Shown here in pieces: positions 7,993 through 16,093 of a DNA stretch of 35,458 nucleotides. Made by a program: the position numbers and the translations under genes. How positions within the stretch are numbered: the stretch's first letter is position 1; the number at the start of each line of letters is the position of its first letter. The stretch is taken from the NCBI RefSeq assembly GCF_029210495.1, contig NZ_JARGDK010000016.1, forward strand, positions 1 to 35,458, written 5' to 3'. Below the pieces are notes generated by a model. The model had not been told where the DNA came from, did not search any database, and saw only the letters and a program-made list of their open reading frames with translations. This DNA is from Pseudothioclava nitratireducens (GTDB lineage Bacteria > Pseudomonadota > Alphaproteobacteria > Rhodobacterales > Rhodobacteraceae).

Positions 7993-9102
7993 TTGGTTCA
8001 CAACGCCATGTTGCATTTCGAATGGCACGAGTTTGTTTTGGCCGCGCTTGCGTTTGTGATTTGTGCTGCGGTTGTCTTGTTGCGCTCTCGGTTCCCGCGG
8101 CTCAGCGGGCGTACGGCGGACTTGCGGGCGGTTCAGTCCATGCACACGCGGCTCACCCCACGTGTGGGGGGCGTTGCAATCTTCGGTGCACTGGGTCTGA
8201 GCGTGATCTTTGCGCCCGTTTCAATCTCTGGGCCGTATGCCAATTTCGTTCTTGCGACCTCATTCCTCTTTGTTGTGGGGCTGGCCGAGGACCTTGGGTT
8301 CCACATGTCACCACGCAGGCGCATGTTGGCTGCCATGGGCGCGAGCTTGCTGGTGATCTGGCTTTTGGGCGTTTGGCTTCCACGCGCCGGCATCCCTGGG
8401 TTTGACCTGCTGGTAGCGCACTGGGTGATCGGCGTTCCGCTGACCCTTCTGGTGACGGCAGGAATCGCAAATGGCTTCAATCTGATCGATGGGGTGAATG
8501 GCCTCGCATCTATGACGGGAATCGCAGCAGCTATTGCACTGAGCTATATTGCAGAGCTGGCAGGCTACGCCACGATGGTCCACCTCTCGATGATGATTGC
8601 GGCAGGAATCTTCGGGTTCTTCCTCCTGAACTATCCCTTTGGTCTGATCTTTCTCGGCGATGCCGGGGCATACACGATCGGCTTTGTGCTGAGTTGGTTT
8701 GGGATTTCAGTGCTTCTCAATTCGCCCGATGTCTCGCCCTGGGCCATTTTGCTGACACTGTACTGGCCCGTGGCTGATACAGTGCTGGCGATCTATCGCC
8801 GGTCTCGCAGAAACAAGGACGTTTCGGCCCCGGATCGGTTGCATGTGCATCAAATGGTGATGCGCGCACTGGAAATGTGCATCCTCGGCCGAAATCGGCG
8901 TCAAATTGCAAACCCGCTCACGACACTGGTCTTGTCGCCCTTCGTCATCGCACCGCCAATCGCGGGTGTGCTGCTGTGGAACCAAAATCAGAATGCGTTT
9001 CTGGCCGTCGTGGTCTTTGGGGTGTTGTTTTTTGGCAGCTATGCGGCGGCACCAAGTCTGATCCGCCGGTTTCGCTTACCTTCGGGATATAATCGTCTCT
9101 AG
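7993..9102 (+). CDS. wecA: WecA-like undecaprenyl-phosphate sugar-1-phosphate transferase
   Basis: An integral membrane enzyme of about 369 residues from the MraY/WecA family. It moves a sugar-1-phosphate (typically GlcNAc-1-P) from a UDP-sugar onto undecaprenyl phosphate and so starts the repeat unit. Visible signatures are GLAEDLGFHMSPRRR (Mg-binding Asp region), NGFNLIDGVNGLASM, NYPFGLIFLGDAGAYTIGF and the cytoplasmic HVHQMVMR histidine motif, separated by about ten hydrophobic helices. The start is uncertain: TTG at 7993 has GGAGG five bases upstream, TTG at 7981 has none, and ATG at 8008 is 20 bases from the GGAGG. The 198 bases after wzc hold no gene. The final TAG uses the first base of the IS element that follows. 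Confidence 0.9.
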   Translation: MVHNAMLHFEWHEFVLAALAFVICAAVVLLRSRFPRLSGRTADLRAVQSMHTRLTPRVGGVAIFGALGLSVIFAPVSISGPYANFVLATSFLFVVGLAEDLGFHMSPRRRMLAAMGASLLVIWLLGVWLPRAGIPGFDLLVAHWVIGVPLTLLVTAGIANGFNLIDGVNGLASMTGIAAAIALSYIAELAGYATMVHLSMMIAAGIFGFFLLNYPFGLIFLGDAGAYTIGFVLSWFGISVLLNSPDVSPWAILLTLYWPVADTVLAIYRRSRRNKDVSAPDRLHVHQMVMRALEMCILGRNRRQIANPLTTLVLSPFVIAPPIAGVLLWNQNQNAFLAVVVFGVLFFGSYAAAPSLIRRFRLPSGYNRL

Positions 9103-9103
9103 G

Positions 9104-9556
9104 TCATGTTGACAAATGGCGAAGCCAGAGCCTGATGCAGGCGATGTCGATGAAGCCGAGGAAACTGTCTGCGGTTTTGTCGTAGCGTGTTGCCAGGCGG
9201 CGACTGTTCTTGAGCTTGTTGAAACAACGCTCGACCATGTTGCGCAAGGTGTAGATGGTCATGTCGACGACCTTGCGCACCTTGCGGTTCTTTCGCATGG
9301 GGATCATGGGCAGCGCGTTACGGCTCTCGATGTCTTCTCTAATTTTATCAGAGTCATAGCCCCTGTCGGCGACCAACACGGCGGGCTGCGGAAGGTTGTC
9401 GGCCATCACCAGATCATAGCCCGTGTAGTCTGAATCCTGCCCGGGCGTGATCTCGGTCCTCATCGGGAGGCCAGCGCCATTGACGCGGAGATGGATCTTG
9501 GTCGAGAACCCACCTCTTGAACGGCCAAGAGCCTCTTTCGGAGTCCCCCTTTTGCG
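9104..9556 (-). CDS. IS5-family transposase, downstream frame (OrfB)
   Basis: This is the catalytic C-terminal half, reached by a -1 frameshift from OrfA; the meaningful part starts at about 9553. It continues GTPKEALGRSRGGFSTKIHL, carries the second catalytic Asp in AVLVADRGYDSDKIR and the final Glu in the YTLRNMVERCFNKLKNSRR segment, and ends LRHLST. Its TGA (9104-9106) lies inside the left terminal inverted repeat, two bases from the element's edge. The open frame extends upstream to 9706, but that part overlaps OrfA and does not look like transposase. The IS427 group normally makes one fusion transposase by frameshifting. Confidence 0.85.
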   Translation of the reverse strand, partial: RKRGTPKEALGRSRGGFSTKIHLRVNGAGLPMRTEITPGQDSDYTGYDLVMADNLPQPAVLVADRGYDSDKIREDIESRNALPMIPMRKNRKVRKVVDMTIYTLRNMVERCFNKLKNSRRLATRYDKTADSFLGFIDIACIRLWLRHLST

Positions 9557-9885
9557 CCGGCCGCATGGTGGTGGGCCCTGATCACAGTGCTGTCGATCAT
9601 CTGGAGCTTGTCGGGCGCGAGCTTCGCGTGGTTCAAGGCATCCAGGATGTCCTCCCACAGCCCGGCGAGCGTCCAGCGCCGGAACTGCCGGTAGACAGAT
9701 GACCACTTGCCAAACTCCTCTGGCAGGTCCCGCCAGGGCGCACCGGTCCGCGCGACCCAGAAAATGCCATCCAGAACAAGTCGATGGTCCGCAGGCTTGC
9801 GCCCGTTCGGATGCCGGACGGCTCGGATGAAGCCCTCAAAGAATGCCCATTCGTCGTCGGACATCAGATTGCGTGCCAAGGTCAC
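9460..9885 (-). CDS. IS5-family transposase, upstream frame (OrfA)
   Basis: A 141-residue frame. It contains the N-terminal transposase domain (DUF4096-like: EWAFFEGFIRAVRHPNGRKP, VLDGIFWVARTGAPWRDLPE, WSSVYRQFRRWTLAGLW) and the first catalytic Asp of the DDE triad in MIDSTVIRAHHHAAGAK. Alone it ends in out-of-family sequence (GLRKRLLAVQEV). A -1 ribosomal shift at the AAAAGGGGG run (minus strand, 9545-9553) would join it to the downstream frame and give the family sequence GAKGGTPKEALGRSRGG. The GTG at 9885 abuts GGGAGG; ATG at 9864 is an alternative start. Confidence 0.85.
   Translation of the reverse strand: MTLARNLMSDDEWAFFEGFIRAVRHPNGRKPADHRLVLDGIFWVARTGAPWRDLPEEFGKWSSVYRQFRRWTLAGLWEDILDALNHAKLAPDKLQMIDSTVIRAHHHAAGAKGGLRKRLLAVQEVGSRPRSISASMALASR
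9545..9553 (-). promoter_or_regulatory. Probable -1 frameshift site of the transposase
   Basis: The minus strand reads GCA AAA GGG GGA in the OrfA frame. The AAAAGGGGG run lets a ribosome slip back one base and continue in the OrfB frame as GGG ACT CCG. The geometry is exactly that needed to join the two transposase halves. Confidence 0.6.
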
Positions 9886-9952
9886 CTCCCACGTAGAGAT
9901 GATCTTGAATCACAGCCAGACGCGCAGGGGAATCCTTTTTGTCAACACAACC

Positions 9953-10071
9953 TAGATCTATGGAAAGGGCCGCTTGAGTTGCCGGAAAAGGCCATGCAGG
10001 CTGGGTTTCACGTCATTTACCTCGCAAAAGACGCAAAGGATCAGTGCTACTTGCGAGTACTTCCACAATGA
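9953..10071 (+). pseudogene. Unidentified coding remnant beside the IS
   Basis: Immediately after the IS, a frame reads DLWKGPLELPEKAMQAGF and continues HVIYLAKDAKDQCYLRVLPQ to a TGA ending at 10071. This looks like the C-terminus of a globular protein. In the reconstructed pre-insertion sequence the same frame is closed by TAA at 9090-9092, so there is no intact upstream part. It is not the continuation of the wecA-like gene, which is in a different frame. I do not recognise the family. It is probably the tail of a gene lost by an older rearrangement. Confidence 0.3.
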
Positions 10072-10130
10072 GCGCTCGGATTGGTAGTGTTCATGAAATG
10101 TTCTAATGGCGCTGGAAGTGAATTGCCATC

Positions 10131-11498
10131 TCACCCGAGCAGAATTCGTTTCACCCGCTCCACGCCCTTCACAACCAATTCTGCGTCACCACGCGCCTCG
10201 ACGTTCAGCCGCACAACCGGTTCTGTGTTCGAACTGCGTAGATTGAAGCGCCAATCGCTCATGTCGAAGCCTAAGCCGTCCATTTCGTCGATGGATATGG
10301 CTTCGAGTTCAAATTCTGTTCGAACTCTCGCAATGGCGGCCTTGGGATCGTCGAGAGTGAAATTAATTTCCCCCGAGGAGGGGAATGCAGCTTTGCGATC
10401 CGCTACAAGATCCGCAAGAGGACCGTGTCGGCTAACAAGTTCGGCAACGAGCAACCAAGGGATCATGCCACTGTCGCAGTAGACGAAGTCGCGGAAATAG
10501 TGATGCGCTGACATCTCGCCGCCGTAGACCGCGTTCTCATCACGCATGGCTTGTTTGATGAAAGCATGACCGGTGCGGGTTTGGACAGCGCGCCCACCGG
10601 CTTTTGACACAAGGTCCTGCGTGTTCCAGATGATCCGGGGATCATGGATGATCGTCGCGCCGGGGTCTTTGGCGAGGAATGCCTCTGCGAGTAGACCGAC
10701 GACATATTCGCCGTCGATGAAGGCACCCGTGTGATCAAAGAAGAAGCAGCGATCGAAATCACCGTCCCACGCCACGCCGAAATCAGCGCCAGTGGCGCGC
10801 ACGGCTTCTGCGGTCGCGGGTCGGTTTTCTGGAAGGAGGGGGTTTGGGATGCCCTGCGGGAAGCTGCCGTCAGGTTCGTGGAATAGACGTTCGAAGGTCA
10901 GAGGGGATCCAAGGTCTGCGAGCCGTGCCGCGATGGCATCGAAAGTCGGCCCGGCGGCGCCATGTCCCGCATTCACCAGGATCTTAAGGGGCTTCAACGC
11001 GGCGATGTCTACAAACTCGCAAATGCGTTCGACATATGCCGAGCGTGCCTCTGCAGCGACGTTTCTGATTGTGCCCATCGTTGCATTCGTTGCGAACGCA
11101 TTTTCTTCGGCCAGCTCTTTGATACGCGCCAAACCACTGGCTGCATCAAGTGGCGCCGAACCAGCCCGCACCATCTTCATGCCGTTGTAATCCATCGGGT
11201 TGTGTGAAGCGGTGACGCAGATCCCGCCATCCGACCCGAAATGGGTGGTCGCGAAATACATTTCCTCGGTGCCTGACAGCCCGAGATCAAGCACATCGCA
11301 CCCCTGGTCGATCAGACCCTGTGCGACGCTTTTTGACAGCGCCTCGGAAGAAGCTCGGACATCTCTTCCGAGAACGACGGTTTTTGCATTCAGTGCAACA
11401 GCAAACGCAGCACCGATCCGGTAAGCGATGTTGTCGTCCAGATCGATGCCCAGGCGGCCACGGATGTCGTAGGCTTTGAAACAGTTCAAATCACTCAT
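10131..11498 (-). CDS. manB: Phosphomannomutase / phosphoglucomutase
   Basis: A 455-residue cytoplasmic enzyme of the alpha-D-phosphohexomutase family, which interconverts hexose-6-P and hexose-1-P and here probably makes mannose-1-P for GDP-mannose. The catalytic phosphoserine loop is GGICVTASHNPMDYNGMK near residues 90-107. The metal-binding loop is AWDGDFDRCFFFD near 240. The sugar-binding loop is GGEMSAHHYFRD near 325, and the phosphate-binding C-terminal loop is RSSNTEPVVRLNVEAR near 425. The start MSDLNCFKAYDIRG is chosen because it matches the family N-terminus; it overlaps the rmlA stop by eight bases. It is the last gene of the long minus-strand operon. No mannose-1-P guanylyltransferase is in the window, so that enzyme must be elsewhere if GDP-mannose is the product. 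Confidence 0.9.
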   Translation of the reverse strand: MSDLNCFKAYDIRGRLGIDLDDNIAYRIGAAFAVALNAKTVVLGRDVRASSEALSKSVAQGLIDQGCDVLDLGLSGTEEMYFATTHFGSDGGICVTASHNPMDYNGMKMVRAGSAPLDAASGLARIKELAEENAFATNATMGTIRNVAAEARSAYVERICEFVDIAALKPLKILVNAGHGAAGPTFDAIAARLADLGSPLTFERLFHEPDGSFPQGIPNPLLPENRPATAEAVRATGADFGVAWDGDFDRCFFFDHTGAFIDGEYVVGLLAEAFLAKDPGATIIHDPRIIWNTQDLVSKAGGRAVQTRTGHAFIKQAMRDENAVYGGEMSAHHYFRDFVYCDSGMIPWLLVAELVSRHGPLADLVADRKAAFPSSGEINFTLDDPKAAIARVRTEFELEAISIDEMDGLGFDMSDWRFNLRSSNTEPVVRLNVEARGDAELVVKGVERVKRILLG

Positions 11499-12390
11499 CC
11501 GCTGACACCGTTTTTTTCGATTGAGCGAGATTGTCCAAATAATCACCGTAGGCATTCTTGCCGAATTTCTGGGCACGAGCCTCTAGTTTCGCTGCGTCGA
11601 TCCAACCCATCTCGAATGCTACCTCGTCGGGGCTGCCCACTTGTTGGCCTTGGCGTTCGGTGAGCGTGCGCACAAAATTGCCCGCATCCAGCAGGCTGGC
11701 GTGGGTGCCGGTATCAAGCCAGGCATAGCCGCGGCCCATTTTTTGTACGGTGAGCGCGCCGTCGTGCAGGTAGCTTTCCAAAAGCGTTGTGATCTCCAGC
11801 TCGCCCCGGGCCGAGGGGCGCACCTTTCGGGCGCGTTCGGGCGCTGTGGCATCGACAAAATAAAGCCCCGTCACGGCATAGTTCGAGGGCGGCGCGGGCG
11901 GCTTTTCGATGATGCTTTTGACCGTGCCATTGGCGTCAAAATCCACCACGCCGTAGCGTTCGGGGTCTGACACGCGGTAGCCAAAGACCGTGGCGCCTGT
12001 GGTGGTTTGATCTGCCTCTTGCAAAAGGTTTGGCAGGCCGTGTCCAAAAAAGATGTTATCGCCCAGCACCATGGCCGCAGGGCTGCCGGCCAAAAAATCC
12101 TCTGCCAGAATAAAGGCCTGCGCCAGCCCATCGGGGCTGGGCTGCACCTTATACTGTAGCGAGATGCCCCATTGGCTGCCATCGCCCAAGGTGCGGATGA
12201 ACTGCTCCTGGTCGTGGGGGGTGGTGATGATCATGATCTCGCTGATGCCTGCCAGCATCAGCACGGTTAAGGGATAATAGACCATGGGCTTGTCATAAAT
12301 CGGCAGCAGCTGTTTCGACACGCCCATGGTGATAGGATAAAGCCGCGTGCCCGATCCACCGGCCAGAATAATGCCTTTGCGCTTTGTCAT
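11491..12390 (-). CDS. rmlA: Glucose-1-phosphate thymidylyltransferase
   Basis: A 299-residue enzyme that makes dTDP-glucose, the first step to dTDP-L-rhamnose. The nucleotide-binding motif GIILAGGSGTRLYP lies at residues 6-19. SKQLLPIYDKPMVYYPL follows, with MVLGDNIFFGHGL near 107 and the C-terminal MGRGYAWLDTGTHASLLDA near 220. The length is typical. The start ATG at 12390 is set by the conserved N-terminus and overlaps the rmlD stop by four bases (ATGA), which implies translational coupling. Frame extension upstream of this ATG is not family-like. Confidence 0.95.
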   Translation of the reverse strand: MTKRKGIILAGGSGTRLYPITMGVSKQLLPIYDKPMVYYPLTVLMLAGISEIMIITTPHDQEQFIRTLGDGSQWGISLQYKVQPSPDGLAQAFILAEDFLAGSPAAMVLGDNIFFGHGLPNLLQEADQTTTGATVFGYRVSDPERYGVVDFDANGTVKSIIEKPPAPPSNYAVTGLYFVDATAPERARKVRPSARGELEITTLLESYLHDGALTVQKMGRGYAWLDTGTHASLLDAGNFVRTLTERQGQQVGSPDEVAFEMGWIDAAKLEARAQKFGKNAYGDYLDNLAQSKKTVSADE

Positions 12391-13241
12391 GTGGATACCT
12401 TTAACTCTGTTAAACATTCCTTCAAGCCCGCGTGCCAATCCGGGCGCGCCAAACCAAAAACGGATGTGGTTGTGCTGCAATCAAGGCGGCTGTTCAGCGG
12501 GCGGGCGGCTGGCGTGGGATAGGCGCTGGTAGAAATGGCCTGCACGCGGGTGGGCCGGCCCGCTAAGCTGAATATCGCGCGGGCAAAGGCGCACCAGCTG
12601 GCATCGGGCGCACCGCTAAAATGATAGGTGCCTGTTTTTTCTGGCGCCTCCTGCAGCTGCCCGGCGATGGCAAGGCAGGCAGCGGCAATGGCGCGCGCGG
12701 GCGTGGGGCCGCCGATTTGGTCATCCACCACGTTGATCTGGTCGAGGGTCTCAGACAAGCGCAGCATGGTTTTGACAAAGTTGTTGCCATGGGCGGAAAA
12801 CACCCAAGAGGTGCGCAAAATGGCATGGGTGCAGCCGCTGGCGCGAATGCCCCGTTCACCCGCCCATTTGCTGCGGCCATAGGCATTGGCAGGCCGCGAG
12901 ATATCACCGGGCGCCCAAGGGTGGTGGCCGGTGCCGGGAAACACATAATCGGTGGAGATATGCACCAAGGGAATATTCAGCGCAGCACAGGCCAGGGCCA
13001 TTTCTGTAGGCGCCGCACCGTTGATGGCGGTGGCCATTGTTTCTTCCTCTTCGGCCCGGTCAACGGCCGTGTAGGCGGCAGCATTGATCACCGCGCGGGG
13101 GCGGTTGGCCTGGATGGCCGCAGCACAGGCGCCGGGCTGCGCCAGATCGGCCGCATCGCGCCCCAGGGCCAGAACCGGGGCAAGCTGCTGCAGCTCGTGC
13201 GCCACCTGGCCCGTGCGGCCAAAGACCAACAGGCCGCTCAT
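12387..13241 (-). CDS. rmlD: dTDP-4-dehydrorhamnose reductase
   Basis: A 284-residue extended short-chain reductase that completes dTDP-L-rhamnose. The N-terminus [17 protein letters not shown] carries the GxxGxxG-type NADPH site. Further landmarks are [16 protein letters not shown], the STDYVFPG segment, and the YGRSKWAGE motif with the catalytic Tyr and Lys. The start at 13241 overlaps the rmlB stop by four bases, and the stop overlaps rmlA, so rmlB-rmlD-rmlA form a strictly coupled run. Sequence upstream of this ATG is proline/glycine-rich and not family-like, which argues against an earlier start. Confidence 0.94.
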   Translation of the reverse strand: MSGLLVFGRTGQVAHELQQLAPVLALGRDAADLAQPGACAAAIQANRPRAVINAAAYTAVDRAEEEETMATAINGAAPTEMALACAALNIPLVHISTDYVFPGTGHHPWAPGDISRPANAYGRSKWAGERGIRASGCTHAILRTSWVFSAHGNNFVKTMLRLSETLDQINVVDDQIGGPTPARAIAAACLAIAGQLQEAPEKTGTYHFSGAPDASWCAFARAIFSLAGRPTRVQAISTSAYPTPAARPLNSRLDCSTTTSVFGLARPDWHAGLKECLTELKVST

Positions 13242-14290
13242 GGCGCGGCCCGGCCCAGCCGCTGGCCCACGCCCTGGCGGCCCAGCAGCGGGCGCCACCA
13301 TGCCTCGTTCTCGAGATACCAGCGCACGGTGCGTTCCAACCCCTCTTCCACCGTCACGCTGGGGCGCCAGCCCAGCTCGTCGCGAATGCGCGTGGGGTCG
13401 ATGGCATAGCGCGCGTCATGGCCGGGGCGATCGGTGACGAAGGTGATCAAATCGGCGTATGTGCCGGTTTCACGTGGGCGCAACCGGTCGAGGATGGCGC
13501 AGATCGTTTGCACCAACTGCAGGTTCGTGAGCTCGTTCTCGCCGCCGATGTTATAGCTGCGCCCCAGCGCGCCCTTTGTGGCCACCAGCAGCAGCGCATC
13601 GGCGTGATCTTCGACGTAAAGCCAATCGCGGATATTGCTGCCATCGCCGTAAATCGGCAGTGGCCGCCCCGCCAGCGCGTTCAGAATAACCACCGGGATC
13701 AGCTTTTCTGGAAAGTGGTAGGGCCCGTAATTGTTGGAACAATTGCTCAGCACCACGGGCAAGCCATAGGTCTCAAACCAGGCGCGCACCAGATGGTCTG
13801 ACGCGGCTTTCGAGGCGGAATAGGGGCTGCGCGGATCGTATGCCGTGGCCTCGGTAAACTGCACGGCCGGGTCTGCAGGCAGCGAGCCAAACACCTCGTC
13901 TGTCGAGACGTGATGAAAGCGAAACCCATCAGGCCGCCCCGCCGCCTGCCAATATTTACGCGCGGCCTCCAGCATGTTGAACGTGCCGGTGATATTGGTG
14001 TCGATGAAATCTGCGGGCCCATCGATAGAGCGGTCGACATGGGATTCGGCCGCCAGATGCAGCACAATATCGGGTTGATGCGTGGCAAAAGCCGCATCCA
14101 GCGCCGCGCGGTCGCGGATATCGGCCTGCTGAAAGGTATAAAGCGGGCTATCCGCCACCGGCGCCACATTGGCCAGATTGGCGGCATAGGTCAGCGCATC
14201 CAGGTTGACCACCTGATGCCCGCGCGCCACCGCCAGCCGCACCACGGCCGAGCCGATAAACCCCGCCCCCCCTGTGACCAGTAGCTTCAT
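13238..14290 (-). CDS. rmlB: dTDP-glucose 4,6-dehydratase
   Basis: A 350-residue NAD-dependent extended SDR that converts dTDP-glucose to dTDP-4-keto-6-deoxyglucose. The NAD site [14 protein letters not shown] is at residues 6-19. [27 protein letters not shown] (with the catalytic Asp-Glu pair) and [15 protein letters not shown] (Tyr and Lys) are all present, as is [18 protein letters not shown]. The length is normal. It begins three bases after the rmlC stop and overlaps rmlD by four bases. Confidence 0.96.
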   Translation of the reverse strand: MKLLVTGGAGFIGSAVVRLAVARGHQVVNLDALTYAANLANVAPVADSPLYTFQQADIRDRAALDAAFATHQPDIVLHLAAESHVDRSIDGPADFIDTNITGTFNMLEAARKYWQAAGRPDGFRFHHVSTDEVFGSLPADPAVQFTEATAYDPRSPYSASKAASDHLVRAWFETYGLPVVLSNCSNNYGPYHFPEKLIPVVILNALAGRPLPIYGDGSNIRDWLYVEDHADALLLVATKGALGRSYNIGGENELTNLQLVQTICAILDRLRPRETGTYADLITFVTDRPGHDARYAIDPTRIRDELGWRPSVTVEEGLERTVRWYLENEAWWRPLLGRQGVGQRLGRAAP

Positions 14291-14293
14291 CTG

Positions 14294-14848
14294 TTATCCC
14301 TCAAAGGTGAATGGGCTGTTAAAGCCGGCCAGCAGAGGGGCTGTGGCGTCTTTCCCGCTCAGCACCGGCGCGCTGGTGAGGGGCCATTTGATGCCAATAT
14401 CCGGGTCATCCCAGCGCAGCGCGCCCTCGGTTTCCGGGGCGTAATAATCATTACATTTGTAGATAATCTCGCTATCCGGCTCGAGCGTGGCAAAGCCATG
14501 GGCAAAGCCCACCGGGATATAAAGCTGCGCGCCGTTTTCTGCGCTCAGCGTATAGCCCACCCACTGCCCATAGGTGGGGCTGTCGCGCCGAATATCGACG
14601 GCTACATCAAAAATCGCGCCTCGGCCACAACGTACCAGCTTAGCCTGCGCGTGCGGCGGTGACTGAAAGTGCAAGCCACGCACCGTTCCAACCGCCGCTG
14701 AGAGGGAGTGGTTGTCTTGGACGAACTCGGCATCAACGCCCAATTCTGTAAACACCCGGCGGCTGTATGTCTCGGCGAAAAAACCACGGTGATCACAAAA
14801 CCTGTTTGGTTTCAGAAGCTTAACCCCCGATAGTTTTGTTTCTGTCAT
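14294..14848 (-). CDS. rmlC: dTDP-4-dehydrorhamnose 3,5-epimerase
   Basis: A 184-residue cupin-fold epimerase. Conserved segments are CDHRGFFAETYSRRVF, FVQDNHSLSAAVGTVRGLHF with the catalytic His, GQWVGYTLSAENGAQLYIPVGFAHGFATLE with the catalytic Tyr region, and IIYKCNDYYAPE. The ATG at 14848 is preferred; a GTG at 14854 adds two residues, and neither has a clear ribosome-binding site. It heads the rmlC-rmlB-rmlD-rmlA-manB run. The gene's first ~70 codons look less G+C-rich than the rest and than rmlB/D, suggesting a composition boundary near here. Confidence 0.94.
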   Translation of the reverse strand: MTETKLSGVKLLKPNRFCDHRGFFAETYSRRVFTELGVDAEFVQDNHSLSAAVGTVRGLHFQSPPHAQAKLVRCGRGAIFDVAVDIRRDSPTYGQWVGYTLSAENGAQLYIPVGFAHGFATLEPDSEIIYKCNDYYAPETEGALRWDDPDIGIKWPLTSAPVLSGKDATAPLLAGFNSPFTFEG

Positions 14849-14904
14849 TTTCACTTTTTATTCGACTCTCTGATTTCTAAATCTGTTTTACCACCAGCTT
14901 CGGT

Positions 14905-15984
14905 TTATGCGTGATCAAGAAGCTCAAAATAGGCCTTCCCGATTTGGTCCCAGGTGTATTTGCGCTGCGCTATTTCGAGCATGTCAGCCCCGATCCGATC
15001 GGCATCCTCGATGTCTAGGTTGCGCAACTGCTCAGCAAGTTCTGCTGCGGACTCGAAATAGCGCGCTTTGCCTTCGGTGCTGTGGCGGTTGAAGGAACAA
15101 CCATGCGCCAGGACCGGAACGCCAAAATGCATCATTTCGACAAGAGACGGGTTGGTACCGCCTGCAGAATGGCCATGCACGTACATCGACGCCCTGTCAC
15201 GGATGGCGCGGAGGCCACGCGGCTCGTAGACGGGATCGTGGATGGTGATGGTGGAGTGGCCCATGTAGCGCGCCTTCAAGTCGCGGCCGTAGTCGCTCTT
15301 GTCCCAGTTGCCGACGAATACCAGCGGCGTGTCAAGCCCGGCGAAGGCTTCGAGGATCATCGCAACGTTGTTTTCCGGCTCAATCCGGCACAGCGCGAGG
15401 GCGTAGTTCTCGGGCAGTTCGGCCACCGCAGTCGGGTCGGGTGCCGCGTCGAGCGTATGGTCTCCGCCATATGGAATGACCTTGCAGGGGCGGGCGTAGG
15501 CCTCGGTCACGTAGTCGGCGATTGCCTGGTTGTCGGCGATTACAATGTGCGAAAACCGCACTGCAGCCCACTCGGAGGCGCGCAGAACAGTTTTGGCGAG
15601 GCCCTTCCACTTTTCACGCTTCCACTCGATGCCGTCAATATTAGTGACGATCCTGGTGCGGCTGATGAGGCGCACCAGCGGCAGGGCGAGTGCGCCCGAT
15701 ACTCCGAGCAGGAGCACCCTGTGGTCGCCGCGCCGGACTGCGTCGAACAGAGAGAGCGCATCGTATGCTATGGATTGCGGGCCGTTGGCGTCGAGCCTAA
15801 TGTAGCGTAGCCGAGCGGTGCGGTAGTGGTCGGGTCTTTCCGGAAACGCCTTGGCAGAGCAATATACGCACACCTCGGCGCCATTGCCGGACGCGCTGTT
15901 GTACTCCACAAGATTCTGCGCGAGTGTCTCGAAACCGCCATACCCAGCCGGGACCCCTACTGTACCAATAATAGAAATTGTCAT
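14905..15984 (-). CDS. GT4-type glycosyltransferase with DUF1972 N-terminus
   Basis: A 359-residue cytoplasmic transferase. The N-terminus MTISIIGTVGVPAGYGGFET matches the DUF1972 domain typical of rhamnosyl- and related EPS transferases. The C-terminal half has the GT-B layout (ALCRIEPENNVAMILEAF, VFVGNW, AGGTNPSLVEMMHFGVPVLA with the conserved donor-binding Glu). It would transfer a sugar from a nucleotide donor onto the lipid-linked repeat; the linkage cannot be read from sequence. The start is placed at 15984 on the family pattern; an ATG at 16002 would add six residues. It is one of only two transferases in the window apart from the initiating enzyme, so at most a short repeat unit is built by the visible genes. 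Confidence 0.85.
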   Translation of the reverse strand: MTISIIGTVGVPAGYGGFETLAQNLVEYNSASGNGAEVCVYCSAKAFPERPDHYRTARLRYIRLDANGPQSIAYDALSLFDAVRRGDHRVLLLGVSGALALPLVRLISRTRIVTNIDGIEWKREKWKGLAKTVLRASEWAAVRFSHIVIADNQAIADYVTEAYARPCKVIPYGGDHTLDAAPDPTAVAELPENYALALCRIEPENNVAMILEAFAGLDTPLVFVGNWDKSDYGRDLKARYMGHSTITIHDPVYEPRGLRAIRDRASMYVHGHSAGGTNPSLVEMMHFGVPVLAHGCSFNRHSTEGKARYFESAAELAEQLRNLDIEDADRIGADMLEIAQRKYTWDQIGKAYFELLDHA

Positions 15985-16093
15985 GCCTTCACCGATATGC
16001 AAGACGAAAAACGAAGGAGCCCGAAAACTATTGAAAAGGACCCAAGCCCCTGTCGATTTGAGGATTTTCGCGCAATAGGTTTTGAGTGGAAAA

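Larger units (their letters stand above)
9102..9952 (+). mobile_element. IS5-family insertion sequence, IS427-type (851 bp)
   Basis: The ends are imperfect inverted repeats: GGTCATGTTGACAAA at 9102-9116 and the reverse complement of 9938-9952, GGTTGTGTTGACAAA, which match at 13 of 15 positions. A TA dinucleotide flanks both sides (9100-9101 and 9953-9954), and the reconstructed target is CTAG, as expected for this group. Inside, on the minus strand, are two overlapping transposase frames joined by a -1 shift. Both ends and both frames look intact, so the element may be recent and active. It sits between the convergent export and sugar operons. Confidence 0.88.

Noticed and set aside
7818-8405. 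Plus-strand open frame upstream of and overlapping the wecA-like gene
   Set aside because: It is in another frame, with cysteine-rich, motif-free sequence, and overlaps the well-supported membrane transferase.
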